A DNA stretch of 64,000 bases from Clostridium sp. BSD9I1 (GCF_900185645.1 NZ_FYAM01000011.1:248001-312000), one strand, 5' to 3'; positions 53,464-62,861 are shown, numbered from the stretch's first letter. A program made the numbers and translations. Notes: generated by a model not told the origin, from the sequence alone.

Positions 53464-53502
53464 GACGATAATATCTATCCATAATTTGAGGAGGAATATA
53501 AA

Positions 53503-53874
53503 ATGTTTACAGAAAAATTTTATGATGTCTTAAAAAACGAAGGTGTAGTTTCAATAGTATCTTGCTCAAACAATGAGGCCCATGTGTGTAATACATGGAA
53601 TAGCTATTTAGTTATTGTGGATGAAAATAAAATTTTAATTCCTGCAGCTGCTATGATTAAGACAGAAGAAAATGTTAATGTTAATCCTAAAGTTAAATTA
53701 ACAATTGGTAGTAAAGAAGTAATGGGCTATAACTATATGGGAACTGGATTTTTACTTGAAGGAACTGCTAAGTTTTTAAAAGATGGAGATCACTTTAATA
53801 TGATGAGAGAAAAATACTCATTCCTAACAAGAGTATTAGAAGTTACAGTGAGTTCCTGTAAACAAACACTTTAA
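53503..53874 (+). CDS. Pyridoxamine 5'-phosphate oxidase-like flavin protein
   Basis: A 123-aa FMN-binding split-barrel protein. FYDVLKNEGVVSIVSCSNNE begins the barrel, and ILIPAAAMIKTEENVNVNPK and GTGFLLEGTAKFLKDGDHFN carry the typical motifs. Start ATG 53503 has GAGGAGG upstream. It is 15 bases before a ferredoxin gene, suggesting a small redox pair. Substrate unknown. Confidence 0.8.
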   Translation: MFTEKFYDVLKNEGVVSIVSCSNNEAHVCNTWNSYLVIVDENKILIPAAAMIKTEENVNVNPKVKLTIGSKEVMGYNYMGTGFLLEGTAKFLKDGDHFNMMREKYSFLTRVLEVTVSSCKQTL

Positions 53875-53889
53875 TTAAAGGAGAGAGCT

Positions 53890-54066
53890 ATGCCTAGAAG
53901 AATTAATAAATCGGATTGCGTTGGTTGCGGAACCTGCCAAAGAGTATGTATTGTTGGGTGTATAACACAAGAAGATGATAGAAAAAGATTAATCAATGAA
54001 TCTGCATGTGTTGACTGTGGAGCTTGTCAATATGCTTGTACTAAGAATTGCATATCCGAAAATTAA
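53890..54066 (+). CDS. 2[4Fe-4S] ferredoxin
   Basis: A 58-aa ferredoxin. The first cluster motif is CVGCGTCQRVCIVGC and the second CVDCGACQYACTKNC, so all eight cysteines are present; the spacing in the first is slightly unusual at its end. Start ATG 53890, with AAAGGAGAGAG upstream. It is co-transcribed with the flavin protein and likely its electron partner. Rrf2 regulation is inferred from context. Confidence 0.88.
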   Translation: MPRRINKSDCVGCGTCQRVCIVGCITQEDDRKRLINESACVDCGACQYACTKNCISEN

Positions 54067-54098
54067 TTGAAAGGATAGATTCTAACAATTTATTATAA

Positions 54099-54126
54099 AA
54101 CCGTACCAGAACGAAGCAGTACGGTT
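54099..54126 (+). terminator. Hairpin after the ferredoxin gene
   Basis: Perfect 8-base arms AACCGTAC/GTACGGTT, 33 bases past the stop. The T-tract is weak. Confidence 0.6.
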
Positions 54127-54140
54127 CAGTATATCATATA

Positions 54141-54206
54141 AAGCATGAGCTATAAAACTCATGCTTTATCTATGTATCACTTGCCACTTGCCATGTGGGT
54201 GGCACC
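54141..54206 (-). repeat. Dispersed terminator-box element, copy O
   Basis: Hairpin AAGCATGAGC...CTCATGCTT at 54141-54166, box 54178-54206, eight bases after the stop of the secreted-protein gene. Confidence 0.8.
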
Positions 54207-54214
54207 ATTAACTA

Positions 54215-55042
54215 TTAACCTTCTGCGTTTTCGTCGTAATTAAAGTCAGGAAGTTGTTTTAAATTTACTCCATTTGTGTCAAATAGATTTTCAGGAGAAG
54301 TTACATATTTAAACTCATATACATTGGTATTTATTAAGTCCATAGTTCCGTTAGCTTCTTCATATTTTTCTATTTTAGTTGGAAGTCCTGTAGCCGCATC
54401 AATATAAGCAACTTCTTTTATAGTTACCTTAGGCTGAGCCAAAAGTTCTGCTTTAGATAATTTGCCAGCATTTTTAGTTGGTATAGATTTATAAGTTCTA
54501 TAAACCTTGTTAAGTGTTTTTCCATCTTCAGACTTAACAGTTCCATCAGCAGTCCATTCTGAGGATGCATATGTTGCTCTCAAAGCTGTAAAAGAATTGT
54601 ACTTATTAAATAAGGAATTATTATAGTCAGCTCCCTTTTGGTTAACAGCTTCAAATTCACCGCTTATTGCTTTACCATTTTCATCTCTTTGAAGCATAAC
54701 TATAGTTCTACCACTATCCTTTGTATATGTGCTGTTATAAGCTTCTACTTTTCCATCTCTTTTCATTATGTTATCCATTCTTGAATCAAAGGTCTTAGGA
54801 TTAGTCCAGCTTTCAAAAACTAAACCTTCGCTGCCGTCATCTCTTAATGTAGCCACCTTACTATACTCTATGCGTCCTTGACTATTTGTTGGGTCCTTTG
54901 CTATTTCAGATAATTCAGTAGTTTTACTTTCTACTTGAGGTTTGGTACTTGGATTTGAGTTAGTGTTTGATGCAGCATAAACACCTATGGAAGTAGTTAA
55001 AAGTGATATTGCAACAGCAACTGTAATAAATGTCTTTTTCAT
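54215..55042 (-). CDS. Secreted protein of unknown function
   Basis: A 275-aa protein with a clear signal peptide (MKKTFITVAVAISLLTTSIG, cleavage likely after VYA-A). The mature part has a Ser/Asn/Pro linker and a beta-rich domain (RTIVMLQRDENGKAISGEFE, IDAATGLPTKIEKYEEANGT) loosely like lipoprotein carrier or LolA-type sheets. It is divergent from a two-component system and may be its target or signal protein. No lipobox. Confidence 0.65.
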   Translation of the reverse strand: MKKTFITVAVAISLLTTSIGVYAASNTNSNPSTKPQVESKTTELSEIAKDPTNSQGRIEYSKVATLRDDGSEGLVFESWTNPKTFDSRMDNIMKRDGKVEAYNSTYTKDSGRTIVMLQRDENGKAISGEFEAVNQKGADYNNSLFNKYNSFTALRATYASSEWTADGTVKSEDGKTLNKVYRTYKSIPTKNAGKLSKAELLAQPKVTIKEVAYIDAATGLPTKIEKYEEANGTMDLINTNVYEFKYVTSPENLFDTNGVNLKQLPDFNYDENAEG

Positions 55043-55272
55043 AAAATCAATCTCCTTTTATTATCAATTAAATTACATAATTTTAAGGTATCTTAGTTTA
55101 AAACTTTAATTATAATCCCCTCCTATATCTGTAACACTAAGAATAACCTTATATATTTATTATAAAATCCAAATGTTTCGTAGATTATAGCAGTTGTATC
55201 TAAGTTGTAAAATCTATGGATTTATATTATTTAATTACATAAAATAAGTTATTATAAAGGGGGAGGCGAGCC
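55043..55272. other. Divergent promoter region
   Basis: Between the secreted-protein gene and the two-component operon. AT-rich with no clear operator seen. Confidence 0.3.
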
Positions 55273-55968
55273 ATGAAACAGAAAAAAATTCTTATTATTG
55301 AAGATGAAGATTATATATTAGATTTACTATCCTATTCACTGAAAAAAGAAGGGTTTATAACCAAAGTAGCTTCAAATGGAGAAAAGGGGTTAGAACTAGT
55401 ACAGGATTTTAAACCTGATTTGCTGATACTAGATTTAATGCTGCCGGACATAAGCGGCTTTGAAATATGTAAAAAGGTTTCAAAGGAATATACTATACCT
55501 ATTGTTATGATCACTGCAAAGTCAGACACAATTGATAAAATCCTTGGAATAGAACTAGGAGCAGATGATTATATTACAAAACCTTTTGATATGAGAGAAG
55601 TAATTGTTAGAATAAAAGCCATTTTTAGAAGAATAGAATTGATCTCTGAAGCAATAGAAACAGAGGAATTTGAGTCGATTAAGGTTTCCAATTATATTGA
55701 TGTATATAAAGAAAAAAGAGAAGTATTTAAAAACAACTCAAGAGTTGAACTCACTAATAAAGAATATGATTTATTATTATTTTTAGCAGAAAATAAAGGA
55801 AGAGTTTTTTCAAGGTCGGAGCTCTTAGATAAAGTATGGGGCTTTGAATTTGTAGGTGATACTAGAACAGTAGATATTCATGTTCAAAGGTTAAGAAAAA
55901 AGCTAGATGAGAATAAAGGTACATCTTTTATAGAAACAGTTTTTGGAATCGGCTATAAGCTTATATAA
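55273..55968 (+). CDS. OmpR/PhoB-family response regulator
   Basis: A 231-aa regulator. The receiver has acidic IIEDEDYILDLL, the phosphoacceptor LLILDLMLPDISGFE and Lys in YITKPFD. The C-terminal winged helix has LTNKEYDLLLFLAENKGRVF and GDTRTVDIHVQRLRKKLDEN. Start ATG 55273 follows GGGGGAGGCG. It is 13 bases before its kinase gene. Confidence 0.92.
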   Translation: MKQKKILIIEDEDYILDLLSYSLKKEGFITKVASNGEKGLELVQDFKPDLLILDLMLPDISGFEICKKVSKEYTIPIVMITAKSDTIDKILGIELGADDYITKPFDMREVIVRIKAIFRRIELISEAIETEEFESIKVSNYIDVYKEKREVFKNNSRVELTNKEYDLLLFLAENKGRVFSRSELLDKVWGFEFVGDTRTVDIHVQRLRKKLDENKGTSFIETVFGIGYKLI

Positions 55969-55981
55969 CAAAGGTGAAATT

Positions 55982-57439
55982 ATGAGATATTCAATACAAA
56001 ATAAAATACTAATTTGGTTTTCTATAATAATTTTTGTGGGATTATCTTCGCTACTTATTGTTTCTTATAAAATAACGGAGCAAAACACTGCTCATATAAT
56101 AGAAAATGACATGATAACAGTGAAGAAAAACTTAGATTTATATTTAAAACAACACTTCTTAATTAATAATAAGGAGTTTAATGAAGCTAATCTTTTAGAA
56201 GATGCAGATGCCCTATCAAGAGAATTGAGCTTTCAAATTGGAAATACTGTAGAAATTTATAATTCTGATGGGGAAAAGATTTCAAACTTTTTAAGCCCAG
56301 AAAGTATACATAGTGATGACCTTTCAAGAGCAATTAACGGTCAAATATCTTATACCTTAAACTATAGAGGGAAAAAAGTAATAGTTAGTCTTTCCTATCC
56401 TATAGAAGTAAACAATAATGCTATTGGCATTATTAGATACAATAAGGATTATTCAGATCTCTATGTGTACAGCAATAGATTTAAGTATGTAATTAATATT
56501 TTTGCAGCAGGAATATTTATCATTGTGTTTATTGGATCTATAATTATTTCACGGCAAATAGCAAAGCCTATAATCCAGCTCACTAAAGGCTCAGAACAGG
56601 TATCTAGAGGAGATTTTGATTTAAATATAAATATAAATTCTAGAGATGAGATTGGTGAACTTTCAAATAGGTTTAAAATAATGGTAGATAGAATTAAGGA
56701 ACAGATAGCAATAATAAATAGAGATAGAGATAATTTAAAGGAAGCGCAAAAGCAAAATAAAACTTTTTTTGATAATGCAACCCACGAACTTAAAACCCCT
56801 TTAACTACAATATTAGGTTATGCTCAAATAATAAAAGAAAATGGTTTTACTGATAAGGAATTTTTTGATAAAGGAACTTCTTATATTATTAATGAAAGCA
56901 AGAGGTTAAATGATATGGTAGTTGAAATACTGGATTTATCTACAGCTTCTTCAAAGGATATAAGCTATAACATGGAAAAAGTAGACCTATCAAAGCTTAT
57001 TTTAAGAACCTGTGAAGAGATGAATATAAAGGCAAGAAAGTATAATATAAAAGTACAGCCTAAGGTTCAAGAAAATATCTTTATAAAGGGTGATAATGAT
57101 AAATTAAGAGAAGTGCTAGTTAACTTAATTGATAATTCTATAAAATACGGAAATGTTAACTCTACAGTAGATGTAGAAGCCTACAATGAAGATAAATATA
57201 CATATTTAAAGGTTAAGGATAAGGGAATTGGAATAGAAAAAGAACATTTAAATAACTTATTTCAACCCTTTTATAGAATTTCCCAAAAGGAAGCAAGAGA
57301 AAAAGGAAGTGCAGGGCTAGGACTTTCTATAGTAAAAAATATAGTTGAAAAACATAATGGATGTATAGATATAAAAAGCAATATCAATGAAGGTACAGAA
57401 GTTATTGTTAAATTTAAAGGTGAGGCTTATGAAAGATAA
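55982..57439 (+). CDS. Membrane histidine kinase
   Basis: A 485-aa kinase, start ATG 55982 (MRYSIQNKIL) preceded by AAAGGTG. Two membrane helices (about 8-30 and 168-190) flank an extracytoplasmic sensor. HAMP follows, then HisKA with FFDNATHELKTPLTTILGYA and an HATPase with N-box LVNLIDNSIKYG, KDKGIGIEKE and GSAGLGLSIVKNIV. Partner of the upstream regulator. Confidence 0.92.
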   Translation: MRYSIQNKILIWFSIIIFVGLSSLLIVSYKITEQNTAHIIENDMITVKKNLDLYLKQHFLINNKEFNEANLLEDADALSRELSFQIGNTVEIYNSDGEKISNFLSPESIHSDDLSRAINGQISYTLNYRGKKVIVSLSYPIEVNNNAIGIIRYNKDYSDLYVYSNRFKYVINIFAAGIFIIVFIGSIIISRQIAKPIIQLTKGSEQVSRGDFDLNININSRDEIGELSNRFKIMVDRIKEQIAIINRDRDNLKEAQKQNKTFFDNATHELKTPLTTILGYAQIIKENGFTDKEFFDKGTSYIINESKRLNDMVVEILDLSTASSKDISYNMEKVDLSKLILRTCEEMNIKARKYNIKVQPKVQENIFIKGDNDKLREVLVNLIDNSIKYGNVNSTVDVEAYNEDKYTYLKVKDKGIGIEKEHLNNLFQPFYRISQKEAREKGSAGLGLSIVKNIVEKHNGCIDIKSNINEGTEVIVKFKGEAYER

Positions 57440-58580
57440 ATTTAAAACACATAGTATTTACTACGTTATTTTAATTTTGGTGATTTTTATACTATCTTTC
57501 TATTTTCTAAGCTATATTTATACCTTAAATAGCAGAAAAAATAGAACTATTGTATTAGAAAAAAGTCTATTTAATAATAATCAACCAAATGGTAAAACAG
57601 AGGAGCTTCGAATTGAAAGTGTGTCAAAGCTAGATACAAATTATATATTTTTTAATGTTACTGTATTAGATAACGATACTATTATGTTTAAAACCTTAGA
57701 TAAGAATGACAATGAAAAAATATCCACGTTGGATATTGATAATAACAAACTTACCGAAATTTATAAAAAAAGCAGCGGTGGTTTTAATCATTTAGCTATA
57801 TCAGGAGACGGAAAGAAAATTATATACTCCGACTTTATAAGAGAAAAAAATAATTGGAAAACATATTTATATGATGTTAATACAAAACAAAATACTGAAG
57901 TTATTACTGATGGCTCCTATGCTAATTTAATTTTAAATAACAATAAGTACATTGGTGTTAATGATAGTAGTTTATTTATGAAGGATTTGAATACTGGTGA
58001 AGTAAATAATTTGGCCTCTTCCACCATAAAGGGTATTCCACAGGCTAGTGTACCAAAGGCTAAAGAAATGTACACTTTAAAATTATCACAAGATGGAAAT
58101 ACAGTTTATCTCATATACCAAGGAATTAAACCTATTACTACTGAAACAAAATCAAGGATACTAAAAGTGAACTTGCAAAATAAAGAGATCTCAGAAGAAA
58201 TACTAGAGGGAACTGTATATAATCTTATACCTCTAAATGATGGTAATTTTATATTTATTGGCAACATCCAAGGAACTGATGGAATTTTCATATATAATGT
58301 TAAAGGCAAAAGCTATAAGAATTTAAAGCAAGGAAATATATATAACATGGAAGTAACAGAAGATAATAAAAAAATTGCCTATGATATTTCTAATAATAAT
58401 GGGGTTTCTGAGCTGCACGTAGCACTTTTTAATAAGGATAAAATAGAGGCAGACACTACGGTTTACGGCAACGCTAGGTATGGAAATAGTTTAAAATGGA
58501 GCAAGGATGGGAAGAAACTTTTATATTTTACTGGATATAATGGAGGGAGCACGATATATAAGTTTTCGTTTAAGGAGTGA
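57429..58580 (+). CDS. Membrane-anchored TolB-like beta-propeller protein
   Basis: A 383-aa protein, start ATG 57429 overlapping the kinase end by 11 bases, with AAAGGTGAGG upstream. One N-terminal helix (YYVILILVIFILSFYFLSYI) anchors an extracytoplasmic propeller with WD40/TolB-like blades: HLAISGDGKKIIYSDF, YTLKLSQDGNTVYLIY, SLKWSKDGKKLLYFTG. Translational coupling suggests it works with the sensor kinase as a ligand-binding or regulatory partner. Confidence 0.8.
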   Translation: MKDKFKTHSIYYVILILVIFILSFYFLSYIYTLNSRKNRTIVLEKSLFNNNQPNGKTEELRIESVSKLDTNYIFFNVTVLDNDTIMFKTLDKNDNEKISTLDIDNNKLTEIYKKSSGGFNHLAISGDGKKIIYSDFIREKNNWKTYLYDVNTKQNTEVITDGSYANLILNNNKYIGVNDSSLFMKDLNTGEVNNLASSTIKGIPQASVPKAKEMYTLKLSQDGNTVYLIYQGIKPITTETKSRILKVNLQNKEISEEILEGTVYNLIPLNDGNFIFIGNIQGTDGIFIYNVKGKSYKNLKQGNIYNMEVTEDNKKIAYDISNNNGVSELHVALFNKDKIEADTTVYGNARYGNSLKWSKDGKKLLYFTGYNGGSTIYKFSFKE

Positions 58581-58604
58581 ATGTAGAAGACTTTTCTATA
58601 GATA

Positions 58605-58647
58605 GGACTTACTTTTAAAAGTAAGTCCTTGATGGGTCTTAAAAGAA
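58605..58647. repeat. 43-base hairpin repeat, copy 1
   Basis: A perfect 24-base palindrome (58605-58628, arms GGACTTACTTTT/AAAAGTAAGTCC) plus 19 more bases. The same 43 bases recur at 62914-62956 in the same orientation. It also serves as terminator of the two-component operon. Confidence 0.85.
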
Positions 58648-58730
58648 ATATATGACATAATTGAATCTAAAATTATGTTACATCAACTCTACAAATTGGA
58701 ATTTGTCGCTGTATTTAAGCAATGCAAAAT

Positions 58731-59264
58731 TTAGACATCTAAGTAAAAGTAAATGTTACTCTTATCGGCTTGATTGGTTCCTCCATATTGGTGTGTGTTA
58801 AATCCGCCTATTGTAAATCCGGATTTTATATAAAATAAACACGCAGAAAGATTGTTGTCTTGACCGATTGTATAAATCCCTCGATAACCGTTTTCAGAAG
58901 CAATTTTCTTACCCTCATCCAGCAATAGCTTACCTATTCCGTGGCCTCGATACTCCTTACATACTTTTAAGTCATCAAGATATAAGTATTTAAGCCAATC
59001 ATGCCTGTAAATAGCAAGTCCTACACACTTTCCACACTCATTATAGGCTCCAACAAAGAAGCACTCTTTTTTTCGTGCATCAAAATCGTAGTTTTCATCA
59101 GGAAATACCATCTCGCTGATTTTACTTTCCTCAAATTTCTCGGTTGTATAAGCCCATTTGTTACCATTGTAGGTTGGTATCATTTTTCCCCACAAGGTAA
59201 AAGGTTCATTAGGAATATTAATATCATTCTTAGTAGCTTCAGTAATTCTTTTGATTTCAATCAT
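58731..59264 (-). CDS. GNAT acetyltransferase, streptothricin acetyltransferase-like
   Basis: A 177-aa GNAT enzyme. I use ATG 59264 with GGGG nine bases upstream; a TTG at 59270 is less likely. The acetyl-CoA loop is VCKEYRGHGIGKLLLDEGKK. The preceding YLYLDDLKV and the following GIYTIGQDNNLSACLFYIKS and GFTIGG are close to the Sat-4/SatA streptothricin acetyltransferases. Streptothricin resistance is possible but unproven. It lies with an IS remnant and an efflux operon. Confidence 0.8.
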   Translation of the reverse strand: MIEIKRITEATKNDINIPNEPFTLWGKMIPTYNGNKWAYTTEKFEESKISEMVFPDENYDFDARKKECFFVGAYNECGKCVGLAIYRHDWLKYLYLDDLKVCKEYRGHGIGKLLLDEGKKIASENGYRGIYTIGQDNNLSACLFYIKSGFTIGGFNTHQYGGTNQADKSNIYFYLDV

Positions 59265-59446
59265 TTTCAATCACCCCTACAAATTCATATTTATTAAGTT
59301 GTTCACACCATTAATATGTAGCATTTATTTACAAATGCCAATTAAATCATTAATAATATTATATCATGATATATCTTAAAGATAAAAAATATGGGTTTTG
59401 TAATTATAATGTTTTATAGATTATAATGTTTCGCAATTATATATAT

Positions 59447-59984
59447 CTATACTTTTAAAAATAGAATTCTAGTAATATAAATCGCTTTTTCACTTATATA
59501 TCCTGTCTTGCCTTTTCTTTTTACTATTTTATTCATTGTTAGCTTCTTATTATTTTCACAAGTATAATAATCACCCAATTCAGTGTAATCCATGTTTTCT
59601 ATTCTGCTTATATCATTTTTATATTTCCTTGTTTTTGATATTTCATAATTTGCTGGTTTAATATATGATAACTGTCCACTCTGTTTAATAAAAACATAAT
59701 TTTCTTCACTCTCGTAACCTGCGTCCGCAGCAATTTTAAAATACTTAACGTACAAGAAGTTCTCCATGCTTTTTATAAATGGAATCAATGTTGCTGTGTC
59801 CATAGGCCGATCGCCAACAGTAACCCATACTACATATTCAGAATCTACTCCATGCTGAACATTATAACCTGGTTTTAGGTTAAGTAATTCCTTTTCCATT
59901 AATTTCATTTTCCATTTTTTCAACTTTCTCAATTAATGATTTTGTCGTTTCATCAAGCTCATTTGTCAAAATTTCGTGATTCAT
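59447..59984 (-). pseudogene. IS1182-type transposase remnant
   Basis: A partial DDE transposase: LKPGYNVQHGVDSEYVVWV, then DTATLIPFIK, ADAGYESEENYVFIK with a catalytic Asp, and YIKPANYEISKTRKYKNDI. A start-proximal piece (MNHEILTNELDETTKSLIEK) lies in another frame from ATG 59984, with the break near 59900-59925. N- and C-terminal thirds are missing. No element ends could be defined. Confidence 0.75.
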
Positions 59985-60483
59985 AATTACCTCTTTTGCA
60001 TATATTCAACACATTAATTACATCACAAAAACCCCTGAAAATAAAGGTTTTTCAAGGGTTTTAACAATATGGTTTTAAAAATAGTTGCTTTGTTTTATAG
60101 TCTTAAATTTTGATTTTATCAATGTGGGTACGTATTATCTAGATACTTAATTTTTTACGCTTACACTTAAAAATTATATTACGATGGCTGAATTTTCACT
60201 AAGAAAAAATCAGTAGATTTATCAATAAATGATTCTCAAGAATATATGCATAAAACCTCTCTGTGTAATTTTAAATCAAAGTTAACAAACACAAGGAGGT
60301 TTATTCTTTATTAGATTTGGAAACCTCACATTCCTAAAATTTAGTGTAACTTTGCAGATTCAAAAAACTCATGATCTACGCTATTACTGCACTATAATGG
60401 GTGATTAGTGATAATAATAATGGCGTGCTAAATATACACTATAAAAACAATTTAGATTGACTCGAATATGATTAAGAAAATAA
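59985..60483. other. Intergenic with inverted repeats
   Basis: A hairpin AAAACCCCTGAAAA/TTTTCAAGGGTTTT sits at 60027-60062. A second, looser inverted repeat with arms AAACCTC-TGTGT and ACACA-AGGAGGTTT lies at about 60254-60303. Either may belong to the old insertion sequence. No gene is seen. Confidence 0.45.
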
Positions 60484-60512
60484 TTGACATATCAATATTT
60501 GATATGTACAAT
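60484..60512 (+). promoter_or_regulatory. Promoter with MarR operator in its spacer
   Basis: TTGACA (60484-60489), a 17-base spacer, TACAAT (60507-60512). The spacer is filled by the palindrome CATATCAATATTTGATATG (60488-60506, 8-base arms, 3-base centre). Repressor binding would cover the promoter, so the MarR gene is likely self-regulated. Confidence 0.8.
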
Positions 60513-60546
60513 GATTATATATTATATAAAGAAAGGATATGTTGTA

Positions 60547-60969
60547 ATGAACAATTTTGAAAAACCATTAAATATATTAATACATCAATCAAATATAATT
60601 CTTAGAAACATTTTACAAAAGGAATTAAATAATTATGATATTACTGCTGAACAGTGGGCTATTTTAATTGAATTATATAATGATGAAGGAATCAATCAAA
60701 AGGAATTAGCTAAGAGATGTTTTAAAGATACAGCTGCCTTAACAAGGAGCTTAGATATTCTAGAAAGAAGAGATATTATAAAAAGAGAAAAATCATCGAA
60801 TGATAGAAGGGAATTCTTAATATTCCTTACAATCAATGGACGTAAACTAGTTGAAAATTTGTTACCAATGGTGCTTGAGGTTAGAAAAAGAATAACTTCA
60901 GTGTTAAGCGAAGAAGAAAATAATATGTTAAGTAGTTTGCTACAAAAATTAATTAAAGGCTTGATATGA
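60547..60969 (+). CDS. MarR-family transcriptional regulator
   Basis: A 140-aa MarR protein, start ATG 60547 with GAAAGGATATG upstream. The winged helix has EGINQKELAKRCFKDTAALT and RSLDILERRDIIKREKSSND, with RRE in the wing. It lies 11 bases before a drug efflux gene and behind a promoter with a fitting palindrome. It is the expected repressor of that pump, relieved by ligand. Confidence 0.9.
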   Translation: MNNFEKPLNILIHQSNIILRNILQKELNNYDITAEQWAILIELYNDEGINQKELAKRCFKDTAALTRSLDILERRDIIKREKSSNDRREFLIFLTINGRKLVENLLPMVLEVRKRITSVLSEEENNMLSSLLQKLIKGLI

Positions 60970-60980
60970 GGAGTTAAAAT

Positions 60981-62429
60981 ATGAATGATATTAAATTTAA
61001 ACAAAAAATCTCATTTAGACTAATGATGATAACAGTTTTTCTAGGGGCGTTTATTGTAATGTTAAGCAGCAGTACTATAAATTTAGCAATTCCATTTTTC
61101 ATAAAAAATTTTAATACAAGCTTAGATGTAGCAAAGTGGACTCTTACAGGATTTTTATTGTCAATGGGTACAGCAACTCCATTGTCGGCGTGCCTTGGAG
61201 AAAGATTTAGTTATAAAAATGTATACTTATTTTCAATGGCTGGTTTTACCCTAGCATCAATTCTATGTGCAGTATCATGGAATATGAGTTCATTAATAAC
61301 TTTTCGTATCCTACAAGGAATATTTTGTGGATTTGTTATGCCTGCAACTATGGCTATGATTTATCAAGTTATTCCTGAAGAGAAACAGGTAACAGCAGTA
61401 AGTATTTGGAGTACGGCATCAATGCTTGCTCCAGCAGTTGGACCAACCTTAAGTGGATTTTTAATTCAATATCTTAACTGGCGGTCTATATTTTTAATAA
61501 ATGTTCCGATAGGAATTATTATTTTTGTTTTAGGTGTTAAATCCATGCCTTATTTAAAATTGGGTGTTCCTAAATATTTTGATATACCTGGCTTTATATT
61601 TGTTTTAATAGGAAGCTTGTTTTTATTATTTGCCTTTAGCGAAGGTGCAAGTTTAGGTTGGAATTCATGGATAATAATAAGCTTAATAATTATAGGATTT
61701 ATCTCTATAGGATTATTTATTTGGAGGGAGCTAAGTATAGACTCCCCTGTACTTAATCTTCGTGTCTTTAAATATCCGAAGTATTCCTTAAGCATTATAG
61801 TTTATTGTAGTATTATGATTATCACATACGCAGGTATTCTTTTGACCCCACTTTTGCTTCAAAATATTCAACATCTCTCAGCATTAGATACAGGAATAGT
61901 TTTGTTGCCAGCTTCTCTTATAATGGCATTATTAATGCCCATTATAGGTAAATTATACAAATATATTGATCCTAGCATATTAATTATGATTGGAATCTTA
62001 TTTATGGCAGTTGGTTCTTGGAAAATGGCACATTTAACAGTTGATACAACTCATAGTTATATAATAATCTGGATGATAGTTCGAAATGTTGGAATGTCTT
62101 TTAGCACACTTCCAGCAACTTATTGTGGGATGTCCGTCCTTCCTAAAATAGAATCTGGACATGGATCTTCAATTAATAATTGGACAAGTAGAGCAATAGC
62201 TTCGTTATCTATGGGTGTATTTACATCCGTACTTACGTCACGTACTATAACACATGTTAATTATTTAGTTGCAAATTCGAAAAATAGAGTAGCAACAGAG
62301 TTAATTCAGAATAAAGGATTCGTAATGGGTATAAATGATGTTTATCTTATCAGCTTTTTTATTTTAATACTTATACTGCCTATTAGTTTTTTTCTTAAAA
62401 GGGAAACTAAAGAATACAAGCCACTATAA
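60981..62429 (+). CDS. DHA2-type MFS multidrug efflux transporter
   Basis: A 482-aa, 14-helix transporter of the EmrB/QacA group. TFRILQGIFCGFVMPATMAM and the motif C region MLAPAVGPTLSGFLIQYLNW are diagnostic. NWRSIFLINVPIGIIIF is the typical loop. It exports hydrophobic drugs in exchange for protons. It is co-transcribed with marR. Confidence 0.9.
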   Translation: MNDIKFKQKISFRLMMITVFLGAFIVMLSSSTINLAIPFFIKNFNTSLDVAKWTLTGFLLSMGTATPLSACLGERFSYKNVYLFSMAGFTLASILCAVSWNMSSLITFRILQGIFCGFVMPATMAMIYQVIPEEKQVTAVSIWSTASMLAPAVGPTLSGFLIQYLNWRSIFLINVPIGIIIFVLGVKSMPYLKLGVPKYFDIPGFIFVLIGSLFLLFAFSEGASLGWNSWIIISLIIIGFISIGLFIWRELSIDSPVLNLRVFKYPKYSLSIIVYCSIMIITYAGILLTPLLLQNIQHLSALDTGIVLLPASLIMALLMPIIGKLYKYIDPSILIMIGILFMAVGSWKMAHLTVDTTHSYIIIWMIVRNVGMSFSTLPATYCGMSVLPKIESGHGSSINNWTSRAIASLSMGVFTSVLTSRTITHVNYLVANSKNRVATELIQNKGFVMGINDVYLISFFILILILPISFFLKRETKEYKPL

Positions 62430-62454
62430 TTTATAGTAGTTTTAGGTTATTTAA

Positions 62455-62765
62455 TAGATGTCACCCTTTTTATTCGAAAACTTATAAATAGTATCCTATA
62501 TAGTTGTGTAGAAAAACAAAGATTAAAAAACTACGTGGACGGTGAATACATTTATATACCGAAGAAAGAGGAAAATAAGATTGCATGGGGTGAACTAACC
62601 AAGAGTAAAATTGAACTTTTAAAGAGGAATACAAGTATATATGAAGATTATCCAAAAGGAATGTCTACACAATTACTTTCAGAGAAGTATTATCTGTCAC
62701 CCAAGACTATACAAAAAATTGTTTCAGAGAAGAGAAAATGCATTAACATAGAATGTGCTACCTAA
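62455..62765 (+). pseudogene. CD3324-family protein, N-terminally degraded
   Basis: The C-terminal 75 codons (VDGEYIYIPKKEENKIAWGE, then LSEKYYLSPKTIQKIVSEKR) match the CD3324 family of helix-turn-helix proteins common in Clostridia. The frame stays open upstream to about 62455 but has no usable start codon, and the usual MKY-type N-terminus is replaced. A GTG at 62535 is the only possible start. Confidence 0.6.
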
Positions 62766-62787
62766 TTTGTTTTTAGGTGGCTCATTT

Positions 62788-62861
62788 TTGTTTATGAATT
62801 ATTAGATCTAGGTTGCGGTACCGGATTAGAGCTTGATGAGATACTAAAACTAAATCTATAG
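62788..62861 (+). pseudogene. Methyltransferase fragment
   Basis: A short frame reads YELLDLGCGTGLELDEILKL and stop. LLDLGCGTGLELDE is SAM-binding motif I of class I methyltransferases. Nothing else of the gene remains. Confidence 0.6.

Noticed and set aside
14011-54206. Integron-like cassette array (gene plus repeat, one orientation)
   Set aside because: No integron integrase is present, boxes lack the attC GTTRRRY/RYYYAAC core sites, several genes have no box and some have hairpin only. A terminator repeat family explains the pattern better.
14011-54206. CRISPR array from the recurring box
   Set aside because: Copies are hundreds to thousands of bases apart, separated by genes, and no cas genes are present.
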